Assembly (NCBI GenBank): GCA_030537455.1
Contig: JAUNMR010000005.1
Coordinates: 1-64,000, forward strand
Reading direction: 5' to 3'
Length of the DNA: 64,000 nt
Source: Planctomycetia bacterium
GTDB taxonomy: Bacteria > Planctomycetota > Planctomycetia > Pirellulales > Thermoguttaceae
The notes beneath the pieces are model-generated. The model was not told the origin of the DNA. It worked only from the letters and a program-made list of their open reading frames with translations, and searched no databases. Numbering within the stretch: position 1 is the stretch's first letter; each line of letters begins with the position of its first letter. Shown here in pieces: positions 8,047 to 16,825 of the stretch. A program made the position numbers and the translations under genes.

Positions 8047-9039
8047 ATGCAGTATGTAAAATTTGGCAATACAGGCATGGACGTATCGCGTATCTGCCTT
8101 GGCATGATGAGCTTTGGCAAGCCGGGCAAGGAGAACGGGGTATTTCCGTGGGCGAAAACGTACGACGAAGGCAAGGAAATCTTCAAGAGAGCCATTGACC
8201 TGGGCGTCAACTACTTTGATACTGCTAATGTCTACCAGATGGGAACCAGCGAGGAAATCACGGGGCGTTACATTAGAGATTTCGGCTTGAATCGCGACGA
8301 AATTGTCGTTGCGACGAAGGTGAACTTTCAGATGCGCCCGGGGCGTCCCAACGGCGGCGGTACCTCGCGTAAGAATGTGATGGCTGAGATTGACCACAGT
8401 CTTGAGCGTCTCGGACTCGATTATGTCGACGTGTACCAGATTCACCGCCTCGACCCCAATACTCCTATGGAGGAAACCATGGAGGCGCTGCACGACGTGG
8501 TGAAAAGCGGCAAAGCGCGCTACATTGGGGCGTCAACGATTTTCGCGTGGCAACTCGAACGATTACAAAACATTGCCGAACGTCACAACTGGACGAAGTT
8601 CGTATCGCTCCAGCCGCAGTATAATCTGATCTATCGCGAGGAAGAGCGTGAAATCATCCCATTGTGTCAAGATCGCAAACTGGCGATTGTGCCGTGGAGT
8701 CCGCTGGCAGGGGGACGTTGTGCACATCCTTGGGGCACGGTTACCGCACGCAATGCAATTGACGAGGTTTCGCCGATGGTGTGGAACGCCACAAACGACA
8801 TTGATAAAATTGTGGTCGATAATCTCGAAAAGGTCGCGCGAGAACACGGTCGCTCCATGGCTCAGGAAGCTCTCGCCTGGATGCTCTCCAAGCCGTATAT
8901 CACCGCGCCCATTGTCGGAACTACGTGCGTAAAACATGTTGAAGAAGCCGTGTCTGCCCTAGATATCAAACTCGATGAAGAAGAAATCAAGTCGCTCGAA
9001 GCGCCCTATGCGCCCCATATCAAGACCGGCGCCTTCTGA
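8047..9039 (+). CDS. Aldo/keto reductase
   Basis: A 330-residue protein of the aldo/keto reductase (YajO/Tas-like) group. It opens with VKFGNTGMDVSRICLGMMSF. The catalytic tetrad is visible: Asp in NYFDTANVYQMG (about D57), Tyr in the same segment, Lys in VVATKVNF (about K86) and His in VYQIHRLDPNTP (about H127). The C-terminal part has the NADPH-binding KPYITAPIVGTTCVKH stretch. The family reduces aldehydes and ketones with NADPH on a TIM barrel. AGGGAG lies 7 bases before the ATG. A strong terminator follows. Substrate unknown; the neighbouring sugar-related oxidoreductase may hint at carbohydrate chemistry. Confidence 0.92.
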   Translation: MQYVKFGNTGMDVSRICLGMMSFGKPGKENGVFPWAKTYDEGKEIFKRAIDLGVNYFDTANVYQMGTSEEITGRYIRDFGLNRDEIVVATKVNFQMRPGRPNGGGTSRKNVMAEIDHSLERLGLDYVDVYQIHRLDPNTPMEETMEALHDVVKSGKARYIGASTIFAWQLERLQNIAERHNWTKFVSLQPQYNLIYREEEREIIPLCQDRKLAIVPWSPLAGGRCAHPWGTVTARNAIDEVSPMVWNATNDIDKIVVDNLEKVAREHGRSMAQEALAWMLSKPYITAPIVGTTCVKHVEEAVSALDIKLDEEEIKSLEAPYAPHIKTGAF

Positions 9040-9175
9040 GCAAGACAAGACCGTAACGGAAGCATTGGACGTTGACGTCGCGAGCCGTGGTTGACGGCGA
9101 TTACGAAAAGGCGGAACATTACAAAATTTGTAGTAGGGTTCTGCAAAAGGTCTTCGCCCGTAAACAATAACAAGG

Positions 9176-9224
9176 AACGACCATGTAAGAGCGCTTTCTA
9201 GCTCCTACATGGTCGTTTGCTTTT
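9176..9224 (+). terminator. Rho-independent terminator after the aldo/keto reductase gene
   Basis: AACGACCATGTA (9176-9187) pairs perfectly with TACATGGTCGTT (9206-9217), followed by TTGCTTTT. The gene on the other strand ends at 9257, so this may serve both directions. Confidence 0.85.
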
Positions 9225-9256
9225 GCGATAAGCGCTACGTTAGCGATCATTGGTCG

Positions 9257-11509
9257 TTAGTAACGACGAAAGATACGCTCCAGCGCGGACTTTTGAATAT
9301 CCTGCGTCGCCTCGGGTTCCGACGCGTGCGGTTCCGACTGGTTCGAGGTCACGCGCGTACGACACAGAACAATGGAGCCGCGCGGAATGTCGTTTCCCAC
9401 GACATAGAGAAGGACGCCGCGCTGCGAGACCGAACCGATCTTGCGTCGTTTGAGCGTAAACTCTTCCTGATTAGCGCTTGCGGTCGGGTCGTAGTAGACG
9501 ACGTACAGTTCGCCCGAGATTTCGGGGGCGTCGTCGCTACGACGGCAGAACCATTGGTCGTTGAAATTCTGCATGAGCCATCCGAAGCGTTCGTAACGGA
9601 ACGCCACGCGCGCGGTGGCGGCGTCGAGCTGCGCGGTCGTTTTAACGACCGTAAAATGGTCTTTCGGCAGGAACGCTAGTCTCATACGCGCTTGCCGACG
9701 TAAATCTTGCAGGCGCGTATTGTCCGACTGGAATCGGTCGATATTGGCGTCGTCGGCGAATTGAGAGGCGTTGAGCGTCTTTAGTAGCGGGTTAAGACGC
9801 TTAGCGAGGTAGTAATCGCTATTGGCAAGGATTTTAACGACGTCGCGAAAGATGACGAACTGCACGACCGGGTCGATCTGTTCGGAGTCTTTGAGCGTTA
9901 CGAGGAAATTCAGCCACTCTTGGTACCACTTTGCCGGGTCGTCGTTGCGCATCTGATCGTTGATTTGTTCCGCGCGCGTCATAAGCGCGAGTAGCGCCAG
10001 CTTTTGCGGCGAGTCGCCCGGTGCGAGGTCGGGCGCATTTTCGGGAATCTCGATCTGTTTAAAGTCGCCCTGGGCGTTGGCGACGTAGTTATTCATACCG
10101 GCGTGCGGCGGCGCGGGCAGGTAGTAGATTACGTCCTTTTCGGGACGATAACACCAGTACTTTTGCGAGGTTTCCTCTTCCAGGCGTAGAATGATTTTGC
10201 GCTGCGTCGCCTCCTCAGCCGCCAAATCGAAGGTCCATTCAGGTTTGCGTTTACGTAACGCGTCGACCTCCGGTTGCGCAACTTCTTGCGCTAGCGTGTA
10301 GTTCTCGAGGAAGTTCAAGGTGCGTTGCGCTGTGTCGCGCGCGACATAGAAGCGTTCCAGCGGCGCGCCGTTGGTTTCGATAAAGTCGTTCCACAGCGGG
10401 AAGCGCTCGAGCGCCTCGAGTGTGCGCGCCACGTCGACCAGTTCCGACTGGAATTTCCGTGCGAAGTCCTGCGATGGTTCGGCGTTCGACGGCGCGTTCT
10501 CCCCGACGTCGGTGAACTTTTCGTCGACGTTCGCGGTCGATAGTTCGAAATCCTGCTGTGACGCGAGGGTTAAGTAGGGTTCGAAGAAGTCGCGCGTTGC
10601 GACAGGATCGAGCGCGGCCTGGTCTAAGTCCTTTAATTTCAGGAGGAAATCGCGATTGGTCTTCAGTAGCGTTAGGAAGGCGTCTTCCTCTTGCAGTAGA
10701 CGCTCGACGTCCTCCCGTATTTCCTCGGGCAGGTCGTCGGCGAACTCTTGAGTTTGGGCGAGGAGCGCGTCGACGTCGAGTAGAACAGCGTCGACGTCGA
10801 CCGGGTCGCGTTCCTTCAGTTGCTCATAGGCGAACTGGAGCTGTGCCAGACGCGCGCGTAGCTCTTCGAGGTTATATTGCGGCGGCTGTGGCTCTTGATA
10901 GTACGAGAACGCCTCTCTTTGCGGCTGTAGCGCGGCGAAGGTCGGATCGATACGGAGCGCTTGTTCAAACCAGAACTGCTCGCGCGCCTCGATTCGCGCC
11001 AATTCCAGCGCTTGAGCGGCCTCTTTCGCCGCTTGCTCTTGTAGCTGTGCGTCGATTTCCTCGGGCGATTTTTCCGGCGCCGGATCGTCTGAGGGCGTTG
11101 CTTCCGCGTCGTCGGGCTGCGCGTCGACGGCGCCGTCGGCGGTAGCGTCATCGGCGGTAGCGACAGAGACGTCGGCGTCAAGCGGTTCCGAAGGGTTGGC
11201 GATTTCCGTTGCGTCCCCTTCGGGCGTTTTCGGCGAAACGTTGCGATTATCTGGCGACTCCGACGTTGGGTCGGACGTCTTCTGCGCTATCTGCTCCTTC
11301 GGATGGACATTCAGCAGTCGCAGAATATGATCCACAGACAGGAAATTGAAATACCACGCCAGCGCTAGGGTAATCGCCAAAGGCAAGACAAAGGCGAGGA
11401 AATTAGCACGGCGACGCGCGCGCTCACGCGATGGAATCGGCGCGTGAGGCTCCTGATTGGACCAGAGATAGTCGTGCGAACTATCCTTACGATGGGACGA
11501 GGGACGCAT
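9257..11509 (-). CDS. Single-pass membrane protein of unknown function
   Basis: A 750-residue protein I do not recognise. Residues 1-34 are cytosolic and basic, then FLAFVLPLAITLALAWYF (about 37-54) is one membrane segment. Residues 75-165 are acidic, rich in Asp, Glu, Pro and Ala, and probably disordered. After that come helical, Gln/Glu-rich segments and a C-terminal part with WFCRRSDDAPEISGELYVVYY that looks like a small beta-rich domain. AGGGAG stands 8 bases before the ATG. The gene begins 40 bases after the addA-like helicase-nuclease gene on the same strand, so the two are probably co-transcribed. Whether it acts with that enzyme is unknown. Confidence 0.8.
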   Translation of the reverse strand: MRPSSHRKDSSHDYLWSNQEPHAPIPSRERARRRANFLAFVLPLAITLALAWYFNFLSVDHILRLLNVHPKEQIAQKTSDPTSESPDNRNVSPKTPEGDATEIANPSEPLDADVSVATADDATADGAVDAQPDDAEATPSDDPAPEKSPEEIDAQLQEQAAKEAAQALELARIEAREQFWFEQALRIDPTFAALQPQREAFSYYQEPQPPQYNLEELRARLAQLQFAYEQLKERDPVDVDAVLLDVDALLAQTQEFADDLPEEIREDVERLLQEEDAFLTLLKTNRDFLLKLKDLDQAALDPVATRDFFEPYLTLASQQDFELSTANVDEKFTDVGENAPSNAEPSQDFARKFQSELVDVARTLEALERFPLWNDFIETNGAPLERFYVARDTAQRTLNFLENYTLAQEVAQPEVDALRKRKPEWTFDLAAEEATQRKIILRLEEETSQKYWCYRPEKDVIYYLPAPPHAGMNNYVANAQGDFKQIEIPENAPDLAPGDSPQKLALLALMTRAEQINDQMRNDDPAKWYQEWLNFLVTLKDSEQIDPVVQFVIFRDVVKILANSDYYLAKRLNPLLKTLNASQFADDANIDRFQSDNTRLQDLRRQARMRLAFLPKDHFTVVKTTAQLDAATARVAFRYERFGWLMQNFNDQWFCRRSDDAPEISGELYVVYYDPTASANQEEFTLKRRKIGSVSQRGVLLYVVGNDIPRGSIVLCRTRVTSNQSEPHASEPEATQDIQKSALERIFRRY

Positions 11510-11549
11510 ATCCGATACTCCCTGTGAACTTCCTTGATGAAACTAAACG

Positions 11550-14500
11550 TTAGTTGGAGCGCGACGATTGAGGCGCGCGCGCGTCGAGAATATAACCTTG
11601 TGAAACAAACGCCAATCTCAACGAGACCGCCTCTGAGGGCAGGCGATACTGACGTTGTACGACCTGCCCGTAGTAACTGAGTTGTTTTTGGTACTCCGCG
11701 AGAGTCTCAGCCGGAGGCGGAAGCGGAGCGCCATTGGAGTCGACCTGGCGACCTTCTGAGTCGTAGAACCGATCCGATTTGAAGTCGATCACGTCGGCGC
11801 CGATGACGCGCGCGCCGTCCATGAGCAGTACGAGTCGGTCGATAGTTCCGCGCCACAAACGCGTGCGGTCGACCAGTTGCGAGAAGGGACGCTCGCGCCA
11901 GACCTCCCAGGAGTAGTTCCCCGGCACGAAAGGCGCCTCAACGCAGGAAGCGACCCGCTCGAATGCCGGTCGTTCTCGCGATGGGGAACGATAGGTCGAC
12001 AGACTCAGTAACCGTTGTGTCAACGGGGATTCGCAAATCTGTTTAAATCGCGCGAAGGTTTCGGACGTGTGTGTGTCGTCCATGAGAATCGCGCCGATAA
12101 TCTCAAGAATGGCGTCGTCGCTGGGCATGCCGTCGACGTCGAGCCAGCGAATGAGTTCGAACGCGGCGTGAATTGCGGTTCCCGGCTGAAAAGACGAGTC
12201 CGGTGACCAACGTCGCACGTTTCGACCGCCAGTAGGCGTTTCACGGTGCAGGAGTAGACGCATAGGTCGGAACGGTTCGGGGTTAACGCGTTGCTCTTGC
12301 GGCGAGAGCGCCAAGGGCTTCGCGAGAGGGCGTTGCGGCGGCGTCATTGGTCTCTCGGGAGGCTCTTGCTCGCGTTCGGCGCGATTCCAGTCTTTAACGC
12401 CGACCTCAAAGAGGATTTGAGGATGTTCGCCATATTGAGAGTTGGGTGAAATCGGCACAATCTTATCGGCGAGGGTATTTTGTAGTAAATAGGCAAAATT
12501 AAAGGGCGTCGCCTTTGAGGTCAGACTCGGCGGGTCGATAATCGCCACGAGCATTCTCACCGGGCGAGTGATTGCGACGTACAGGAGGCACAGCGCCTCT
12601 TCCGTTTGACTTTTAACCGCGTCGGAAAAGACCTTAGAAAATTCTTTGGGTAGGTGTGGCCAGAGCGTTTGGGAGAATCGCGGCAGTACGGCGTCGGCGC
12701 GCTTCACGGGGGTTTCGCGTCGCGCGTAAAACCTTTCGCTCAATAACGTTGTATTGAGATTCAACTCGGGCAGAACGACGATATCGAATTCGAGGCCTTT
12801 CGATTTATGGAGCGTCATTACGCGTAATTTAGCGCTCGAGGGGGATTCGACCTTTTTGTCACGAACCGCACGAATGAACTGTTCTAGTTGGATTATTGGG
12901 GAACTCTGCTGATAGCTGTAGGCGAACTCAACGAGTTTTTCGAGTCGTTCGCGCGAGGCGTCGGTATCGCACATGGGCAGTAGTTCGCGACGCATATCGG
13001 CGACAAAGGCGCCTAAACCGAGCGTGTCAATGTAGTTGCGCACAAAGAGTGAGACGCGTTGCGCCACGCTCTTGCGTTTGTACTGAACAAAGGGAGCGGC
13101 GCCAGGTTGGAGCGCTTTTGGATCCGGTAGGCGCAGACGCTTGGCGAGCGGTTCAAGGTTGGCGATGTGGAAGAGCGCCGCGGTATTGCCGGGCTGAGAC
13201 GCTAATTCGAGCATAGACAAGACGGCTCCGACCGCGGGCGAGTCGATCAGCGGGGCGCCGCCTTCTTCACTGGCGTCGATATGGCGTCGTTTAAGTTCTG
13301 CAATAATGAGGGCCAGGCGTTTATTACTGCGTGTGAGCACTCCGATCGACGCGTCCGGGTACTGTTCGCGGAGCTGAATAATACGCTCGACGGTGTACAG
13401 AACGGTGGCGAGTTTTTGTAGTTTTCTTTTGGAGGCGCCACTGTAGTCGGCGGTTGGGTTCTCTTGTTCGAAATCGTCGTCGATTTCCTCGAATTCCTCG
13501 AGCTCACGATTAACGTATCTGACTGTTTCCTGGTTTAGGGACGTTTCGGGCTCGGTTTGCCCCTTTGCGAGATTAATCGGCGGTAGTTGTGGGGACGGAA
13601 TGACGTCGGCGAGAACTCTCGGGGCCGCTTCAAGAGCCCAGTAGCCGGGTTTCCCTTGGTTTTTTTCAGCGACGAGGTGGTCGGAGTATCTTTCCAGCCA
13701 GGTTTTTGCTCCGTCGTGAATCGCTTTCTTTTTGATTTGTTCGAAGGGTGGAAATGTGCTTAACTCTTTCAGACTCAGCGCGGGGTTATCCATTAATTTA
13801 CCGAAGAAGCTATTGGCGACGTCGATAATCGTGGGACAACTGCGCCAGTTGCGCGACATTTCAACGGTTTGAATATTAGGCAGCGCGCGTTCGATTTCAC
13901 TGAAGATTTCCGCGACTCCTCCGCGCCAGCCGTAGATCGCCTGTTTTACGTCGCCGACACAGAAGAACGACGGCGCAGGTTCGCGACGCGTGGTCTCCTC
14001 GGCGCTATTGATCTGCGCCGCGCGCGAGGTGATCGACTCCGCAAAGGGTTTGAGAATCGTCCATTGCGCAAAGGACGCGTCTTGGAATTCGTCCAGCAGC
14101 ATATGAGAGGTCTTGGCGTCCAGACGATAGACGATCTGTTGCAGTAGCTGGTTCAATTCAAGGTCGACGAGGGTGCGCGTGAGGTCCTCAAAACGATAAG
14201 AGCCTTCTTCGGTTTTGAATTTAGTAAAGAATTTCGCAATGGAATCAAGCGCGATCCACGACGCCTTGCTGTAGTTCGAGCCGTCGATAAAAGCGCGTTG
14301 CGTGAGGCATTTAACAAGACCGTTAACCGCTGGCGCTATCGTCTCTTCGTCGAGTTTCTGTTGAGAGTAGGTAAACTTTCCGTCAAGGACGTTCTTAATG
14401 ATCGTTTCGTTGAAGAAGCCGCTTGTATTGTTATCGAGCGCAAATTGGATAATCTTCTCACGCGCCTTTAAGAATCTCAAATTGAGCTCGCCCTTCTTAT

Positions 14501-15188
14501 TGACAGGGGCAGGAGCCTCGTTAAAGAGCCTGATACTCTCCTGCAGGAGTTCGTCAAGTTCTGAACGACTGCAGGTCACGAGCGAGTCGAGTTGGGTCCA
14601 ATCTTGCGGTTTGGTTTCGAAATACAGTTCGAAGGCGTCGTTTACCAAGGAGGTGATTTCCGACTCCATCGAGCGCGGGGTTTCCCCTTTAAAGAGCAGA
14701 CGCGCTAGTTGTACGGCGCTTTCGGTCTTCGTCTGCATAAAAGACGCTTGGATAGCGCGGCGCAGTAGCTGACGGTAGTCGACGTCCTCGACAATGCGCC
14801 AACCAGGCGGCAAGCCGATTTCAAAGGCGAAATTACCGGCGATCTGCATAAAGAAAGAGTCAAGCGTGCACACGCGCAGACGGTGCAGCGAGTGCGCGAC
14901 CTCATACGCGAGGTCACAGAGTCGTTCGCGTGAAATCGCCTCGGGATTGCCGTAGAGTTCCTGCGAGAGTCGTCGCGCGCCCTGTTCGTCGAGCGCGCCG
15001 GAGCCTAAACGCGCGAGGATACGATCCTGAATTTCTCCAGCCGCCTTGCGTGTGAAGGTCGTCGCAAGGATCGAATCGACAGGCGCGCCCGCCAGGAGCA
15101 GTAGCAGGTACCGCTCGCTGAGCTTATACGTCTTGCCGGAGCCGGCAGAGGCGCGGATGACTTGATGGGGAAAGGCGGTGGTCGTCAT
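11550..15188 (-). CDS. addA: UvrD/AddA-type helicase-nuclease
   Basis: About 1212 residues from the ATG at 15188. A TTG at 15236, with AAGGGA 6 bases upstream, could add 16 residues. The N-terminus HQVIRASAGSGKT is the Walker A of superfamily 1A. TTFTRKAAGEIQDRIL is motif Ia, MLLDEFQDASFAQW is motif II with the DExQ core, FFCVGDVKQAIYGWRGG is motif III, RVMTLHKSKGLEFDIVVLP is motif V and LLYVAITRPVRMLV is motif VI. The C-terminus has GTIDRLVLLMDGARVIGAD then VIDFKSD, a RecB-type PD-(D/E)XK nuclease centre. AddA works with AddB to resect double-strand breaks and load RecA. No addB neighbour is present: upstream is the apbE terminator, downstream a membrane protein. Confidence 0.85.
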   Translation of the reverse strand: MTTTAFPHQVIRASAGSGKTYKLSERYLLLLLAGAPVDSILATTFTRKAAGEIQDRILARLGSGALDEQGARRLSQELYGNPEAISRERLCDLAYEVAHSLHRLRVCTLDSFFMQIAGNFAFEIGLPPGWRIVEDVDYRQLLRRAIQASFMQTKTESAVQLARLLFKGETPRSMESEITSLVNDAFELYFETKPQDWTQLDSLVTCSRSELDELLQESIRLFNEAPAPVNKKGELNLRFLKAREKIIQFALDNNTSGFFNETIIKNVLDGKFTYSQQKLDEETIAPAVNGLVKCLTQRAFIDGSNYSKASWIALDSIAKFFTKFKTEEGSYRFEDLTRTLVDLELNQLLQQIVYRLDAKTSHMLLDEFQDASFAQWTILKPFAESITSRAAQINSAEETTRREPAPSFFCVGDVKQAIYGWRGGVAEIFSEIERALPNIQTVEMSRNWRSCPTIIDVANSFFGKLMDNPALSLKELSTFPPFEQIKKKAIHDGAKTWLERYSDHLVAEKNQGKPGYWALEAAPRVLADVIPSPQLPPINLAKGQTEPETSLNQETVRYVNRELEEFEEIDDDFEQENPTADYSGASKRKLQKLATVLYTVERIIQLREQYPDASIGVLTRSNKRLALIIAELKRRHIDASEEGGAPLIDSPAVGAVLSMLELASQPGNTAALFHIANLEPLAKRLRLPDPKALQPGAAPFVQYKRKSVAQRVSLFVRNYIDTLGLGAFVADMRRELLPMCDTDASRERLEKLVEFAYSYQQSSPIIQLEQFIRAVRDKKVESPSSAKLRVMTLHKSKGLEFDIVVLPELNLNTTLLSERFYARRETPVKRADAVLPRFSQTLWPHLPKEFSKVFSDAVKSQTEEALCLLYVAITRPVRMLVAIIDPPSLTSKATPFNFAYLLQNTLADKIVPISPNSQYGEHPQILFEVGVKDWNRAEREQEPPERPMTPPQRPLAKPLALSPQEQRVNPEPFRPMRLLLHRETPTGGRNVRRWSPDSSFQPGTAIHAAFELIRWLDVDGMPSDDAILEIIGAILMDDTHTSETFARFKQICESPLTQRLLSLSTYRSPSRERPAFERVASCVEAPFVPGNYSWEVWRERPFSQLVDRTRLWRGTIDRLVLLMDGARVIGADVIDFKSDRFYDSEGRQVDSNGAPLPPPAETLAEYQKQLSYYGQVVQRQYRLPSEAVSLRLAFVSQGYILDARAPQSSRSN

Positions 15189-15356
15189 AATCGGCGTAAC
15201 TAGCGCGTCGTTGCGCACGCGGCGCGTAGCGGTCAATACTTGTCCCTTGGAATAAAATACGCAAGGGAACGAGCTTGGGTTGGTTTGTGTGTTTTGAAGG
15301 ATATAAAACGTCTAGGGAACTATTTTTGAAATAGACCTTTATGACGATTAATTCTA

Positions 15357-15410
15357 ACAAAAAACGCGCGCAATAGCAAGAGCGACGTAGCGCTCAAACT
15401 ATTACGCGCG
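15357..15410 (-). terminator. Rho-independent terminator of the queA-apbE transcript
   Basis: Read on the minus strand, CGCGCGTAATAG (15410-15399) pairs with CTATTGCGCGCG (15376-15365) with one mismatch, and TTTTTTG follows. It separates apbE from the helicase-nuclease gene. Confidence 0.8.
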
Positions 15411-15439
15411 CATTGGCGAGTTAAGAGTTGCAGAACCAG

Positions 15440-16792
15440 TTATTTATCGTTTGCGGCGGCTTCGGCGGCGACCTGCTGGAACGCCTCGTCGGCGTCGAGC
15501 GAATTGATTTTATCGACGAAAGCGTTGGAGGCGACTTCGCGCGCGCCGTGAGCGCTATTGGGATCGCGGATCAAAAAGAGCGTCGGAAGATTGAGACGAT
15601 TGGCAAGTTCCAGACCCTCTTGCGCGCCGAGTACGAACATTGCGGTGGCAAAGGCGTCGACTTGCGCGCAACTGTACAGGTCGCAGTTGTAGGAGAGGAT
15701 CGAGACGGAGCCGAGCGTGTCGGAACGGTCGTGCGCTTCGTTGTCTTGGAAGAGTTCCGTCGGTTTGCCGGTTCTCGGGTCGATGATATGTGAGAACCTC
15801 ACCGCACCGATCTGTCGGTAGTTGTTGTAATCACCACTGGTCGCCAGCGCAGAGCTTGCTTCTTGGTCTTGGAAGTAGACGAAGCGTTGCATTTCAGGCG
15901 TTCGTTCGAACGGGTCGGCGTTTTCTGGTCGGATTTCCGGCGCTTGAATACCGAGCGTCCACGGCGCGCGCGCTTGTGTGTTGCCCACGAGCTTTTGACC
16001 GCGACAACGGATTTCCCCGCCGACTTCCACCATATAGGAGTTTAGCCCGAGCTCCTCTAGTTTTTGCCCGACAAGGTCAACGGCGTAGCCCTTGGCGACG
16101 CCCGAGAGGTCGACCGTTAGTTCCGGGATCTCCTTGCGCAGACCCGGCTTCGGTTGTGTACGAACGTGCAGTTTCGTATACCCGGTCTTGGCGCGTAACG
16201 CGTCGATTTCTTCATCTGTGGGGAATTGAGTCGTCGCCGATTTGTCTGGTCCGAAACGATACAGATTCACTAACGGAGCGACGGTCACGTCGAACGCGCC
16301 GCCGGTCTGTTCCGAGACGCCTTGCGCCATTTGTACGATTTGCGCGATTTCCGGCGAAACGTCGAACCAGCCGGTGGACGCGCTAAGGTTGAAGCGCGAG
16401 ATTTCCGAGTCCGCGCGATAGGTCGACGCGAGCGTGTCGACTTTATCGAGTTCACGCTGAATTACGCGCGCGAGGAGCTCTTCGCAGGAGTCAATCATCC
16501 CGTTGAAGAGTTGTGTTTTGGGGTCGACGGTATCGTCTTTTTTATCGGCGACGCCCTGGTTATTCAGTTCAATAATCTGTTCCGGCGAGGCGACTACAAT
16601 CGCCTTCCATGAGGTGCCCATGGTCAGACCATGGACGTGGAAGACCTGTGCGTTCGGGTTCTGACCGTGCATTTTCGCGAGGTAAGGCTTGACCAGGAAG
16701 AACGCTAAGACCAAAACAATGACTATTTTAAAGAGGGGATTGCCCTTAGAGGCGGGTTGGGAAGCGGAGGCGTCGGTTTGTGCGTCTGACAT
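15440..16792 (-). CDS. apbE: FAD:protein FMN transferase (ApbE family)
   Basis: A 450-residue protein with one N-terminal membrane anchor (FKIVIVLVLAFFLVKPYL, about 22-39). The ApbE domain follows: GLTMGTSWKAIVV near 56, DSEISRFNLS, GGAFDVTVAPLVNLYRFGP, DLSGVAKGYAVDLV and the C-terminal ATSGDYNN and HIIDPRTGKP. These residues bind FAD and Mg2+. The enzyme transfers FMN from FAD onto a Thr of target proteins such as Na+-NQR or Rnf subunits on the outer face of the membrane. It is longer than usual, with an insertion around 85-110. It starts 33 bases after queA on the same strand and ends at a strong terminator. Its target proteins are not in the window. Confidence 0.92.
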   Translation of the reverse strand: MSDAQTDASASQPASKGNPLFKIVIVLVLAFFLVKPYLAKMHGQNPNAQVFHVHGLTMGTSWKAIVVASPEQIIELNNQGVADKKDDTVDPKTQLFNGMIDSCEELLARVIQRELDKVDTLASTYRADSEISRFNLSASTGWFDVSPEIAQIVQMAQGVSEQTGGAFDVTVAPLVNLYRFGPDKSATTQFPTDEEIDALRAKTGYTKLHVRTQPKPGLRKEIPELTVDLSGVAKGYAVDLVGQKLEELGLNSYMVEVGGEIRCRGQKLVGNTQARAPWTLGIQAPEIRPENADPFERTPEMQRFVYFQDQEASSALATSGDYNNYRQIGAVRFSHIIDPRTGKPTELFQDNEAHDRSDTLGSVSILSYNCDLYSCAQVDAFATAMFVLGAQEGLELANRLNLPTLFLIRDPNSAHGAREVASNAFVDKINSLDADEAFQQVAAEAAANDK

Positions 16793-16825
16793 GGCGTTGT
16801 CGTGTGGATAAATCGTAAGGGCGCG

